Below, in pieces: positions 43,812 to 53,166 of a DNA stretch of 64,000 nucleotides. Source of the DNA: Olivibacter sp. XZL3 (lineage in GTDB: Bacteria > Bacteroidota > Bacteroidia > Sphingobacteriales > Sphingobacteriaceae); contig NZ_SBJH01000067.1 of NCBI RefSeq assembly GCF_004368405.1, positions 186,001-250,000 on the forward strand, in the 5' to 3' direction. The notes under the pieces are model-generated. The model was not told where the DNA came from. It was given only the letters and a program-made list of their open reading frames with translations, and made no database searches. Within the stretch, counting starts at the first letter, position 1. The number at the start of each line of letters is the position of its first letter. A program made the position numbers and the translations under genes.

Positions 43812-46800
43812 ATGATTAAACTAGTAGAAAAAGTAGTTGGCTTTTCGTTAAAAAACCATCTAATTATTTTCTTTTTTGTGGCTTTATTAATCGCAGCCGG
43901 GCTGTACGCCTATAAGCGAACTCCTATAGAAGCTTTTCCAGACGTCACAAACACCCGCGCGCGTATAATCACACAATGGCCTGGAAGAAGTGCCGAAGAA
44001 ATAGAGAAGTTCGTGACTTTGCCAATAAGCAAAGAGATGAACACAATACCTGGCAAGACAGAGGTGCGCTCCATTTCGCTTTTCGGCCTGTCGGTTATCA
44101 CGGTAAATTTTAAAGATGAAATTGACGATTTTTATGCGCAGCAATATGCAGCAAACCGGTTACATGCGGTAAACCTCCCAGACGGAGCTGAAGCCGAAAT
44201 AGAACCGCCTTACGGTGCCACGGGAGAAATTTTTCGATACGTAATCAAAAGCGAAAAGGAAATCCCCATAAGAGAATTAGCGGCTCTACAAAGCTGGATT
44301 ATCGAACGGGAATTGTTATCAGTAGATGGCGTAGCCGATATCGTGAGCTTTGGAGGCGAAGAAAAAATTTTTGAAATCCGGGTGAATCCTGCTGAGCTAG
44401 CAAACTACAACTTAACTGCATTGGACGTTTACGATGCTGTTGAAAAAAGCAATATTAACGTAGGAGGCGATGTTATCCAACGAGGCGATCAAGCTTATGT
44501 AGTGCGCGGTGTTGGCCTGCTCGATAAGGTAAGTGATATCGCGGATATTTTAATTAAAAATATACACGGCGTTCCTATATTGGTTAAAAATGTCGCAGAT
44601 GTAGAAATAAGTAGTAAACCCAGATTAGGTCAAGCCGGATTAAATGAAAAGGATGATCTTATTGAAGGCATTGTTGTCATGTTACGGGACGAGAACCCAA
44701 GCGAAGTTATTGACCGATTAAAAGGCCGCATTCACGATTTGAATGAACGGATACTACCAAAAGGGATTAAAATAGAAGCGTTTCATGACCGCACAGACCT
44801 TGTTGAAAAGACAGTAAACACCGTTACACACAATTTAATTGAGGGCGTTGTATTGGTGTCTGTTGTCATATTTCTCTTTTTATTCAATTGGCGCACAACG
44901 CTGATCGTCGCCTCCGTTATTCCATTGGCTTTTTTATTTGCCATCCTCATGTTAAGAATACAAAGTTTACCTGCTAATCTGATTTCTATCGGCGCCATTG
45001 ATTTTGGTTTACTTTTAGAAGGGACTATGGTTATTGTAGAGCACGTATATGTCAGCCTCGACAACAAAGCACGGTCGCTTGGGATAGATCGTTTTAACAA
45101 CATTGCTAAAGGTGGCATCATCAGGAGGAATGCTAAGGGAGTGGCTAAATCCATACTCTTTGCTCAGATAATATTAATCGTTGCGTTAATGCCGATCTTC
45201 ACTTTCCAGAAAGTTGAAGGCAAAATGTTCGCCCCGCTGGCTTTTACCTTGGGCTATGCCCTGTTGGGTTCGCTCTTACTGAGCCTTACTTATGTTCCGG
45301 CGATGTGCAAGCTCTTATTAAACACAAATGTAGTAGACAAACATAACCCTGTTTCCGAATTTTTTCGAAAAAAAATCTTCCGTTTACATCAATTTGCACA
45401 TCGACACATCAAGGCCACCTTATTTCTTTTTATTGCGTTGTTAACCATTTGCTGTGTAGGTTTTTCAAGAATAGGCACCGAATTTATACCAGAATTGAAC
45501 GAAGGAGCCATTTACATACGCGCTACACTGCCAAACAGCATTAATTTAGACGAGTCGGTGAGACTAACCAAAGAAATGAAACAAAAACTAAGAAAATTTC
45601 AGGAAGTGAAGTTTGTGCTAACCCAAACGGGAAGGCCTAATGACGGCACTGATCCTACCGGTTTTTTCAATATTGAATTTCATGTTCAGCTAAAAGATGA
45701 AGAGGAATGGCGAAAAAACGTCACAAAAGAAAGACTTTTAGAAGAAATAGAGGCTGAACTGAACGTATATCCCGGTATCAATTTTGGTTTCAGTCAACCC
45801 ATAATGGACAACGTGGAAGAATACGTCGCCGGCGTTAAGAGTTCTTTGGTCGCTAAAGTGTATGGAAACGACTTGTATAAATTAGAAGAAATTGCCGACA
45901 GCATTGCAATGACCTTAAATCAGGTAGAAGGCATCGAAGACCTTTTGGTTTTTAGAAATATCGGCCTGCCGGAATTACGCATCAGACTCAGTGAAGCAAA
46001 AATGGCACGCTATGGTGTCTCGATGCGCGATGCGCAGGCCGTTGTGGAAATGGCTATCGGCGGTAAAGCGGCGTCTACCTATTACGATGGGGAGAAAATG
46101 TTTGATATTCGCATACGCTACGACAAGCCCTTCCGGGATACAGAAGAACAGATCAGAAACATTCTGGTCCCATCTATCGATAATGCCAAAATTCCGCTTT
46201 ATGAAATAGCAGATATAGGCTACCATTCAGGACCTGCTTTTATCTATAGGCAAGGTAATTCCCGGTATATTGCGATTGGCTTTTCAGTCCGAGGCCGCGA
46301 TCTCGGCGGAGCGATCAAGGAAGCACAAACAAAGGTGGCAGAACGGATTACTTTACCGTCATCGTACCAATTGGAGTGGGCCGGCGACTTTGAAAATCAG
46401 CAACGAGCATTAAGCAGATTAGCCGTGATTGTCCCCGTTTCTTTGTTGCTTATTGCCTTTCTTTTATACCTTAACTTTGGAAATTTAAAAGACACGCTCA
46501 TTTCCTTAATAACCATCCCTTTTGCTTTCATTGGTGGATTTGTCTCGCTGTGGCTTACGGGAACCATCTTCGGTATTTCCGCAGGAATAGGCTTCATCAT
46601 TTTGTTTGGTGTAGGAACAATTGACGGAATTATTCTTATTTCGGTTATGAAAGGTAATTTGATTAAAGGTAAAGATTTGCCTGCAGCCATTTCAGAGGGG
46701 GTTTACGCGCGGATCAGGCCCGTTTTTATGATTGCCGTCATGGGATCTCTAGGCCTTTTACCAGCGGCGCTTTCCCAAGGTATGGGTTCTGAAATACAAA

Positions 46801-46904
46801 AACCGCTAGCTATCATGATTGTTGGAGGTTTGCTCGTCTGCATGCTGTTGAGCCTCGTTGTTTTACCTGAAATTTTTTATCTTGCGTATAGGAAGCGCAA
46901 ATAA
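43812..46904 (+). CDS. CzcA/CusA-family heavy-metal RND permease
   Basis: The inner-membrane proton-driven pump, 1030 residues. It belongs to the HME-RND family: the N-terminus has PIEAFPDVTNTRARIITQWPG and GLSVITVNFKD, and TM segments are near 15-35, 342-360 and others. The central TM4 proton-relay motif is DFGLLLEGTMVIVEH with Asp397, Glu403 and Glu410. In CzcA/CusA the second position is Asp and the motif ends in EN; here both differ. The porter domain has TELRSIS- and GVKSSLVAKVYGNDL-type regions. The substrate metal cannot be told: a methionine ladder as in CusA is not evident. It completes the efflux operon and ends 78 bases from the convergent mgtE stop. Confidence 0.92.
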   Translation: MIKLVEKVVGFSLKNHLIIFFFVALLIAAGLYAYKRTPIEAFPDVTNTRARIITQWPGRSAEEIEKFVTLPISKEMNTIPGKTEVRSISLFGLSVITVNFKDEIDDFYAQQYAANRLHAVNLPDGAEAEIEPPYGATGEIFRYVIKSEKEIPIRELAALQSWIIERELLSVDGVADIVSFGGEEKIFEIRVNPAELANYNLTALDVYDAVEKSNINVGGDVIQRGDQAYVVRGVGLLDKVSDIADILIKNIHGVPILVKNVADVEISSKPRLGQAGLNEKDDLIEGIVVMLRDENPSEVIDRLKGRIHDLNERILPKGIKIEAFHDRTDLVEKTVNTVTHNLIEGVVLVSVVIFLFLFNWRTTLIVASVIPLAFLFAILMLRIQSLPANLISIGAIDFGLLLEGTMVIVEHVYVSLDNKARSLGIDRFNNIAKGGIIRRNAKGVAKSILFAQIILIVALMPIFTFQKVEGKMFAPLAFTLGYALLGSLLLSLTYVPAMCKLLLNTNVVDKHNPVSEFFRKKIFRLHQFAHRHIKATLFLFIALLTICCVGFSRIGTEFIPELNEGAIYIRATLPNSINLDESVRLTKEMKQKLRKFQEVKFVLTQTGRPNDGTDPTGFFNIEFHVQLKDEEEWRKNVTKERLLEEIEAELNVYPGINFGFSQPIMDNVEEYVAGVKSSLVAKVYGNDLYKLEEIADSIAMTLNQVEGIEDLLVFRNIGLPELRIRLSEAKMARYGVSMRDAQAVVEMAIGGKAASTYYDGEKMFDIRIRYDKPFRDTEEQIRNILVPSIDNAKIPLYEIADIGYHSGPAFIYRQGNSRYIAIGFSVRGRDLGGAIKEAQTKVAERITLPSSYQLEWAGDFENQQRALSRLAVIVPVSLLLIAFLLYLNFGNLKDTLISLITIPFAFIGGFVSLWLTGTIFGISAGIGFIILFGVGTIDGIILISVMKGNLIKGKDLPAAISEGVYARIRPVFMIAVMGSLGLLPAALSQGMGSEIQKPLAIMIVGGLLVCMLLSLVVLPEIFYLAYRKRK

Positions 46905-46982
46905 AAATCTTTTACCCCTACCTATACTTTATATCTAATGCCGCAGGCTTACCGCTTATTGCTTAACGCTTTCGCCTGGAAC

Positions 46983-48362
46983 TCAAAGCAGGGTTCCTTT
47001 TAAGATGGATGTCGCGACGGTAAAATAGATCACCAAGCCCGTTACATCAACTAAAGTGGCAACAAATGGAGCTGACGATGTAGCGGGGTCGGCTCCCAGC
47101 TTTCTTAAAATAAAGGGTAACATCGAACCTACCAGCGATCCCCACAAAATGACTCCTACTAAGGACAGCCCTACCACCATACTGATCAAGAACCAGTCCT
47201 GTCCGTATTCGCCAAAAAGGTGATAACCGAAAATGCGTAAGAGTCCTAGCATCCCCAGTATAACCCCCAAGATCATACCTGATACCAGCTCCCTTTTAAA
47301 AACCCTAAACCAGTCTGAAAGATTAACTTCTCCCATTGCCATCGCCTGTATGATTAAAGCCGAAGCTTGGGATCCAGTATTACCACCGCTTGAGGTGATC
47401 AGTGGAACGAAAGTCATCAGTACCACGGCCGTTGCCAATTGTACTTCATATCTTTCAATAACGGTAGCCGTAAACAGCTGACCGATGAACAAAACCATTA
47501 ACCATGGAGCGCGCTTTTTTACCAGATGCCAGATCGACACATCCAAGTAAGGTTCATCCAACGCTTCCGATCCTCCCATTCGTTGAATATCTTCCGTATA
47601 CTCTTCGTTTGCTATCCACAGAACGTCATCGACCGTTACAATACCTAGCATGATACCCTGTTTGTCGGTAACAGGTAAAGCGACCCGGTTATTCATCCTA
47701 AAGATATTAATCGCTTCTTCCTGTGGGTCAAAAGCATTGAGCGCTATGAGCCGATTATCCATTAAATCAGCAACTTTGACATCTGGAGCGGACAAAAGTA
47801 TTTCACGAATTCGAATATCATCTAACAGCACACCTTTATCGTCGATCACGTATATAACGTCAATCGTCTCAGAGTCTTTTCCATACCTACGGATGTGATC
47901 AAGGGCCTGTGCTACGGTAAAGTCTTGTTTAACGGTTACATAATCCGGCGTCATCAGCCGCCCCACGCTATCCTCCGGATAACCTAATAAAGTTAAGGCC
48001 TCCTTTCTGTCTTCCGGAGGCATCAAAATGATCATTTTTTTTACTGCGTCACCATGGAGTTCTCCGAAAAAAGCGGTCCTATCATCGGGCGGCAGTTCAT
48101 TGATCAATTCGGTTATTTTTGGGCCAGATAATTTCTTAATGATGCGCTCTTGCGTGGGAAAGTCCAGGATTCGAAAAACATTGACTGCTCTATTGATGCT
48201 TAGCGTCTCAATAAATGTAGAACCATATTCGGGTAATTCGTCGATTAAATCTTCAACCTCAGATATATTCAGGCTATCTAAATACTCATGTAACTGTTCC
48301 TTATCACCTTCAGCAATCAATAATTCTACTTGTTCTACTAAAGTGTCTAAGTTATTCTCCAT
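46983..48362 (-). CDS. mgtE: Magnesium transporter MgtE
   Basis: A Mg2+-gated channel of 459 residues. An N-terminal acidic superhelical domain (residues about 15-130, with LNISEVEDLIDELPEYG and ELINELPPDDRTAFFGELHG) precedes two CBS domains (about 135-255, with PEDSVGRLMTPDYVTVKQDFTVAQAL and VALPVTDKQGIMLGIVTVDDV). The C-terminal part has five membrane helices (from about residue 285) with the pore region around GNTGSQASALIIQAMAMGE and a C-terminal ATSSAPFVATLVDVTGLVIYF. The conserved NTGSQ and the TLVDVTG segments mark the family. It converges with the RND operon. The 456 bases upstream show no Mg2+ riboswitch that I can recognise. Confidence 0.96.
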   Translation of the reverse strand: MENNLDTLVEQVELLIAEGDKEQLHEYLDSLNISEVEDLIDELPEYGSTFIETLSINRAVNVFRILDFPTQERIIKKLSGPKITELINELPPDDRTAFFGELHGDAVKKMIILMPPEDRKEALTLLGYPEDSVGRLMTPDYVTVKQDFTVAQALDHIRRYGKDSETIDVIYVIDDKGVLLDDIRIREILLSAPDVKVADLMDNRLIALNAFDPQEEAINIFRMNNRVALPVTDKQGIMLGIVTVDDVLWIANEEYTEDIQRMGGSEALDEPYLDVSIWHLVKKRAPWLMVLFIGQLFTATVIERYEVQLATAVVLMTFVPLITSSGGNTGSQASALIIQAMAMGEVNLSDWFRVFKRELVSGMILGVILGMLGLLRIFGYHLFGEYGQDWFLISMVVGLSLVGVILWGSLVGSMLPFILRKLGADPATSSAPFVATLVDVTGLVIYFTVATSILKGTLL

Positions 48363-48818
48363 ACAAACTACCCTTAAGTAATGTTTTTACATAAAAATCT
48401 GTTTGCAGCAAAAGTCGCCTTTTTTATTGAATAATCTGAAGGTAATTATGATTTTCGTTCATAAATATTCTCAGCTGGGCAATAGCGCTTATCGTATCCA
48501 AAAGTGGCTGTCATATTACAACTTACCTTTGCCTGCACTGAGAAACAGATACCTGCACTGAGAAACAAACTTCTTTTTACAAACCGTAATAATGCTTACG
48601 TTATTTATTTTCTGGCAATCTTATTCCAACTGAAAAAGCTTGCTGATTTGACAGTCTTAAAGCGTCCTTTAACACAAACCGTACTGCTGCCAATTGATCT
48701 CTCCGTGTCTCTTGCCTTTGTCTAACTTTCGTAATTTTTTTATTGAAGGAAACACTAAACATTTGTTTTTTGTTTATTTTAGTAACGGCATTATAGTACA
48801 CCGCTTATTGCAGAACGC
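48363..48818. other. 456-base non-coding region between mgtE and the small secreted protein gene
   Basis: The region should hold the mgtE promoter on the left and the promoter of the following gene on the right. I note TACCTTTG (48524-48531) as a -7-like box without a partner, a tandem 20-base repeat (48532-48567) and a T-rich stretch near 48735-48780. A frame of 73 codons starting with GTG at 48504 contains the repeat and has no recognisable domain, so it is judged non-coding. Confidence 0.5.
48532..48567. repeat. Tandem repeat, 16-base unit with a 20-base period
   Basis: CCTGCACTGAGAAACA occurs at 48532-48547 and again at 48552-48567, with GATA between the copies. The two 16-base units are identical. 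It could be a recent slippage duplication, or a paired regulator site for the gene to the right. Confidence 0.65.
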
Positions 48819-49154
48819 ATGAGAACAAAAAAGGTCAGAAAAGTATACAGTGCTCTTTTTCTTTCCATTTTCTTTTTGAAAATGGCAATCTCTGTAGCGC
48901 CTATATATGCCTCTTTCTATGACAGTAAACATGTAATTGCAGCCATTTTGCAGCTGGAAATTGAAAATCATTCCAGCAAATCCAATTGTGGAGACAATGC
49001 CGAAAATTTCACAAAAGAGTTTGCGACGACAATCAACTGGGATATTTTCATTGCCCCTTCCCGCTTTTTAGCTGTTAAGCAATACCTCACAGACGATGAT
49101 ATAAGTGTAAAGTCCTTTTACCCTTCTGTACCCACGCCACCGCCTAATTGCTAG
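48819..49154 (+). CDS. Small exported hypothetical protein, 111 residues
   Basis: I do not recognise this protein. A basic N-terminus (MRTKKVRKVY) is followed by a hydrophobic segment (residues about 11-30, SALFLSIFFLKMAISVAPIY), so it is exported or anchored. The rest is soluble and rich in Asn, Lys and Asp, and ends in a proline-rich tail with a terminal Cys (PSVPTPPPNC). One Cys also occurs in SNCGDNAENF. It is on the same strand as the SulP-carbonic anhydrase pair, 189 bases upstream. A role there is inference. Confidence 0.6.
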   Translation: MRTKKVRKVYSALFLSIFFLKMAISVAPIYASFYDSKHVIAAILQLEIENHSSKSNCGDNAENFTKEFATTINWDIFIAPSRFLAVKQYLTDDDISVKSFYPSVPTPPPNC

Positions 49155-49343
49155 CAACCTTCCCAGTAATTTTTCTGAAGATATAACACCATTATCGGGT
49201 ATTTGGCTTAACACCAGCTATTATTCTCCAACCGGAGTTTGCTAATGTATAGCCACCAATAGAATAGACGCTATATCATTTAGAAGAATACCCCGTGCTT
49301 CAATTTAACAAACAACTGTCACTATCTAACACAATTAGAATCT

Positions 49344-50969
49344 ATGCTAGGCACACGTTTTTCAACATTTTTAAAAGTTGCCAATAAAGACTTAAAATAT
49401 AACTTACCATCGAGCGTGGTTGTCTTTCTTGTTGCCTTGCCGCTTTGCTTAGGAATTGCGATGGCATCAGGGGCCCCTCTATTTGCAGGTTTACTAACCG
49501 GCATCATCGGGGGGATCGTGGTAGCTTCGATAAGCGGTTCCCCGTTAAGTGTAAGCGGCCCGGCTGCCGGTTTAACGGTTATTGTTTTTGGCGCCATACA
49601 ATCCCTCGGCTCTTACGATGTATTTTTATTAGCGGTGGTATTAGCAGGCGTCCTTCAGCTAATTCTCGGCATGATTAAAGCAGGAACTATTGGCAATTAC
49701 TTTCCTTCTGCAGTGATAGAAGGCATGTTGGCCGCCATCGGTATTACAATTATACTTAAGCAATTACCTCATGCTTTGGGATATGATACGGATTTCTTTG
49801 GTGATGAAAGCTTCAAACAATTAGACGGCGAAAACACGCTCTTAGCAATTAAAGCAGCTTTAGGAGCGGTCCATTTAGGGGCTTTTTTAGTGACAGCGCT
49901 ATCTTTGCTCATATTAATCTATTGGCCGAGACTTAAAAGGGTGAGCTTAGTACCGGCTCCGCTCATTGTAGTGGTACTGGGAGTTGCTCTTAATATCGCT
50001 TTTAGAGGTAGCCCCCTGGAAATAAACCCGAAGCATTTGGTTGAAATCCCGGTAGTGAGCTCGTTTAGCGAATTTTTAGGGTTGTTTAGGTTCCCCGACT
50101 TTGCAGCGGTCGTTAACTATGACGTGTGGATTGTAGCCTTCACAATTGCTATTGTAGCCAGTTTGGAAACATTGCTCAGTATCGAAGCCATTGATAAACT
50201 GGATCCCTACAAAAGAGTGTCTCCCACTAATAGAGAATTAATCGCTCAAGGGATCGGCAACATGAGCAGCGGCATGCTTGGCGGCTTACCGATGACTTCG
50301 GTTATCGTCCGGTCGTCGGCGAATGCCAATTCCGGTGGAAAAAGCAGGCAAAGTGCTATCTTACACGGTGTATGGCTACTTATGGCTCTGCTGATTATTC
50401 CTTCCATCATCAATATGATACCACTCGCATGTTTAGCCGCTATTCTATTGGTCACCGGCTATAAACTAGCTAAAATATCGCTATTTACACAGATGTATCG
50501 AAGAGGGCTTGATCAATTCATTCCCTTCATTGTTACTATATTGGCAGTGGTGTTTACCGACTTACTAAAAGGCGTGGGAATTGGCATGGTAGTAGCTATA
50601 TTTTACATATTGCGTAATAATATGCGCAACCCTTTCGGATATGACTTCGAGGAAAGCAATGGAAATAAAAAGATAAAGTTGTATTTATCTGAAGAAGTTT
50701 CCTTTTTAAATAAGGCGGCAATCCAACAGTCATTATATAATTTGCCGAAAGATGTAAGCCATATCATCGTAGATGGTTCTGGCAGCCGCTTTATCGATAA
50801 AGATGTTGTTCAGGTAATCAAAGAGTTTGAGCAGCATGCACTCGGTTCAGGAAAGCGCGTTGAGCTTATCGACGTATATGATAAAAGAGAGGCACCGAAC
50901 ATACATCATTTATTTAAGAAAACAACAACGAAAACGAGAAAAAAAAAGAATAAATTAAAACAGATTTAA
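49344..50969 (+). CDS. SulP-family anion transporter (probable bicarbonate transporter)
   Basis: An inner-membrane transporter of 541 residues. The transmembrane domain (residues about 20-425, about 12-14 segments) contains the SulP signature region SVVVFLVALPLCLGIAMASGAPLFAGLLTGIIGG, the SGPAAGLTVIVFG substrate loop and GNMSSGMLGGLPMTSVIVRSSANANSGGKSRQ. A cytoplasmic STAS domain follows (about 445-525, including VSHIIVDGSGSRFIDKDVVQVI). The C-terminus is a basic tail. It is translationally packed with a beta carbonic anhydrase (1 base gap), which supports bicarbonate as substrate, as in BicA-like SulP proteins. Sulfate remains possible. Confidence 0.92.
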   Translation: MLGTRFSTFLKVANKDLKYNLPSSVVVFLVALPLCLGIAMASGAPLFAGLLTGIIGGIVVASISGSPLSVSGPAAGLTVIVFGAIQSLGSYDVFLLAVVLAGVLQLILGMIKAGTIGNYFPSAVIEGMLAAIGITIILKQLPHALGYDTDFFGDESFKQLDGENTLLAIKAALGAVHLGAFLVTALSLLILIYWPRLKRVSLVPAPLIVVVLGVALNIAFRGSPLEINPKHLVEIPVVSSFSEFLGLFRFPDFAAVVNYDVWIVAFTIAIVASLETLLSIEAIDKLDPYKRVSPTNRELIAQGIGNMSSGMLGGLPMTSVIVRSSANANSGGKSRQSAILHGVWLLMALLIIPSIINMIPLACLAAILLVTGYKLAKISLFTQMYRRGLDQFIPFIVTILAVVFTDLLKGVGIGMVVAIFYILRNNMRNPFGYDFEESNGNKKIKLYLSEEVSFLNKAAIQQSLYNLPKDVSHIIVDGSGSRFIDKDVVQVIKEFEQHALGSGKRVELIDVYDKREAPNIHHLFKKTTTKTRKKKNKLKQI

Positions 50970-50970
50970 T

Positions 50971-51633
50971 ATGTCGAACAAACCTTTTAAAAATCCCATA
51001 CTAACAGAAACGTTTAACAAAATTAAAGCGGGAAATGAAGCCTGGGTAAACGAAGTAGCAGCAGATACGACAGGCTTATTTAGAGAGTTGGCTAAAGGCC
51101 AAAGTCCGGAGATCTTATGGATAGGATGCGCTGACAGTCGGGTTCCAGCGAACCAAATCACGCACACGCGGCCGGGAGATGTCTTTGTTCATCGAAATAT
51201 AGCAAATATGTGCATACACTCTGATATGAACATGCTTAGTGTACTGGACTATGCGGTAAACGTGCTTAAAGTAAAACATGTCATTGTCGCGGGCCATTAC
51301 GGTTGCGGCGGTGTAGCAGCAGCGCTCAGTAAAAAGCAGTTCGGGTTAATTGACAATTGGCTTTGCCATATTAAAGACGTATATCGTTTACATAAGGAAG
51401 AGATCGATACGATAACTGATTCTACTGCAAAGGTGAACCGTTTAGTAGAATTGAATGTAGCGGAACAGGTATTTAATCTTTGCACATCAACTATCATTCA
51501 AAATGCGTGGAAAGAAAGAGACGACTTAGCAGTGCACGGTATGGTCATTGAGCTGGAGACCGGTAAGTTAATAGATCTCGACTTAACGTTCACTGAAAGC
51601 ACTCAGTTGGACGAGGGCTTTGCCTATCAATAG
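50971..51633 (+). CDS. can: Beta-class carbonic anhydrase
   Basis: Interconverts CO2 and bicarbonate; 220 residues, standard for the class. Zinc ligands are Cys53, His109 and Cys112, in IGCADSRVPANQI and VAGHYGCGGV. Asp55 and Arg57 form the activating dyad. Also conserved are RPGDVFVHRNIANM and the C-terminal VHGMVIELETGKL. It begins 1 base after the SulP stop, so both probably share one transcript, and an intrinsic terminator follows its stop. The pair likely supplies bicarbonate for carboxylases. Confidence 0.97.
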   Translation: MSNKPFKNPILTETFNKIKAGNEAWVNEVAADTTGLFRELAKGQSPEILWIGCADSRVPANQITHTRPGDVFVHRNIANMCIHSDMNMLSVLDYAVNVLKVKHVIVAGHYGCGGVAAALSKKQFGLIDNWLCHIKDVYRLHKEEIDTITDSTAKVNRLVELNVAEQVFNLCTSTIIQNAWKERDDLAVHGMVIELETGKLIDLDLTFTESTQLDEGFAYQ

Positions 51634-51659
51634 ATCTTAAGTAGCGCCATAAATAAATT

Positions 51660-51690
51660 AAGGCCGATAGAGGAACACTCTATCGGCCTT
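51660..51690. terminator. Perfect terminator hairpin after carbonic anhydrase
   Basis: AAGGCCGATAGAG (51660-51672) and CTCTATCGGCCTT (51678-51690) form a 13-bp perfect stem with a 5-base loop, followed by TTTT on the plus side. It also lies just past the convergent bestrophin stop, so it may serve both. Confidence 0.9.
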
Positions 51691-51715
51691 TTAAATGGAG
51701 GTTAGATTGAATTAA

Positions 51716-52642
51716 TTAAAGTATGTAAAACATTTTTGTATCAACATTTTTGCCTTCTTCCCGTTGATCTTCCGTCCTATGATCGAGCCACATCTGCATT
51801 AAATCGCGTTCTATTTTTGCCGAAATAGTGGACATCGGTGTATCAGTCGGCTTATTCTCGAAAGGGTCTTGCAGATGTACGGCCATCTTTTCGACTAACA
51901 GGAATAAAGTGCCTATTGCAATAACCAAAGGAATGGAGATATATCCAAATAATCCAAAAAGACTGAAGGGTAGTACCGCAATAAACAGATAGATAGCTAA
52001 ACGTATATACAATGTGTAAGTTTCGGGAAAGACCGTACTCTTTATCCGTTCACATTTCCCCATCGAATCGGTAAATTTCATTAAGGTTCTTTCCATCTCA
52101 ATTTGCTGAAACTGATTTAAAAGTCCCTCATTCGTTGCTCGGCTGATATCCATACCCTGCAGTTTAAGTAGGGCATTAGGCACATTATCATAGGCCTTTA
52201 CAAACTCGAAATCAGAATCAGACAACAGCCTTTTAATATCCTTGTAAGGATCTTGTTTTCGTAAAGATTTTGTCAATGCATAATTCCAAGCGATTTGACG
52301 TTTGATCATTCGTTCTTTCAATTCTCCGCTGCTGCCCGCATCATAGAGATTTCCTATGAAGGTAATGACCTGCCGTGTGAAGCTTCTGGAATCGTTTACG
52401 ATCGCTCCCCATATAATACGGGCTTCCCACCAACGATCATACGCTTGATTCGAACGGAAAGCCAGTAGTAGCGAGATTACGGTACCAAGTATTGCGGGAA
52501 CGCCCCCTATCGGAATGTCAAAGTTGAATATCTTCAGTTGATGCGAAACCGTGATGACAATGGCATATGCTGCCACCAGCGCACTATCATATTTTACTTT
52601 CCCAAGGACGTATCCTATCGGAATATTGTTTTTCAATAGCAT
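51716..52642 (-). CDS. Bestrophin-family (UPF0187) anion channel
   Basis: A membrane protein of 308 residues in the bestrophin family. The family signature FRSNQAYDRWWEAR with WGAIVNDSRSF is at residues about 63-90. Four hydrophobic segments: about 20-40, 45-62, 212-232 and 236-260. The neck motif IPIGGVPAILGTVISLLLAF precedes the signature. A C-terminal region contains EKMAVHLQDPFENKPTDTPM, typical of bacterial bestrophins. It probably conducts anions such as chloride or bicarbonate. The neighbouring Usp-like gene is 29 bases upstream on the same strand. Confidence 0.92.
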   Translation of the reverse strand: MLLKNNIPIGYVLGKVKYDSALVAAYAIVITVSHQLKIFNFDIPIGGVPAILGTVISLLLAFRSNQAYDRWWEARIIWGAIVNDSRSFTRQVITFIGNLYDAGSSGELKERMIKRQIAWNYALTKSLRKQDPYKDIKRLLSDSDFEFVKAYDNVPNALLKLQGMDISRATNEGLLNQFQQIEMERTLMKFTDSMGKCERIKSTVFPETYTLYIRLAIYLFIAVLPFSLFGLFGYISIPLVIAIGTLFLLVEKMAVHLQDPFENKPTDTPMSTISAKIERDLMQMWLDHRTEDQREEGKNVDTKMFYIL

Positions 52643-52671
52643 AAATAAATTTTGTAAAGTTTAACAAAACG

Positions 52672-53166
52672 CTATAAGAACACTCTCTCTAATTGTTTCG
52701 CGTAAATGTCTTTTTCTTCGTCGGTCAGTTTACTGCCGCTCCTCTCCGGTGATGGAGTCCACTTATTCCATTTACACCTTTCGATCATTTCAATAGGATC
52801 GGAACTGGCTTTCGTAATCCGTTTTAATTCGATAGAGGGGTTGTAAACGATCTCATGAATGCGGTTTGCATCCAGGAAATTCTTAAAAAGCGCTATGGTA
52901 TTGCCATAAAAGTACTCAAACCGTACCTCTTTAATTCTTATAAATTCTTTTTGAACACATTTGCAGTAGTTTTCAAATGATTTCGGAATCAACTCTATTT
53001 CTTTTGTCCTTTTTGACAATAGCAACAGGTCTGTTATTGAATCTGAAAGCTTCACTACGCTAAAGAACAAAACAGAAACCTGCTCTTCATTGCATGACAA
53101 AAGATAATCAGTGAGAACGTCCAGTGATTGACCGGAAAAATCAGTTGGAATAAGAATTCGCTTCAT
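52672..53166 (-). CDS. Divergent universal stress protein-like
   Basis: A cytoplasmic protein of 164 residues. The N-terminal strand MKRILIPTDFS is the UspA start motif, and LSVLFFSVVK-type second strand is recognisable. I do not see the usual C-terminal GxxGxxxG nucleotide-binding loop; the C-terminus is instead Trp- and Lys-rich (CKWNKWTPSPERSGSKLT). It may therefore be a degenerate Usp that does not bind ATP, or another HUP-fold member. It lies directly upstream of the bestrophin gene and is likely co-transcribed with it. Confidence 0.6.
   Translation of the reverse strand: MKRILIPTDFSGQSLDVLTDYLLSCNEEQVSVLFFSVVKLSDSITDLLLLSKRTKEIELIPKSFENYCKCVQKEFIRIKEVRFEYFYGNTIALFKNFLDANRIHEIVYNPSIELKRITKASSDPIEMIERCKWNKWTPSPERSGSKLTDEEKDIYAKQLERVFL

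Noticed and set aside
44783-45154. Minus-strand frame of 123 codons opposite the RND permease
   Set aside because: Overlaps the functionally essential TM4 region of the permease; Thr/Leu/Met-rich antisense.
48363-48500. Magnesium riboswitch (M-box) upstream of mgtE
   Set aside because: No M-box core or terminator stem is recognisable in the spacer.
48504-48725. 73-codon frame starting GTG in the mgtE upstream region
   Set aside because: Contains the tandem repeat, has no domain, and the AT-rich flanks look non-coding.
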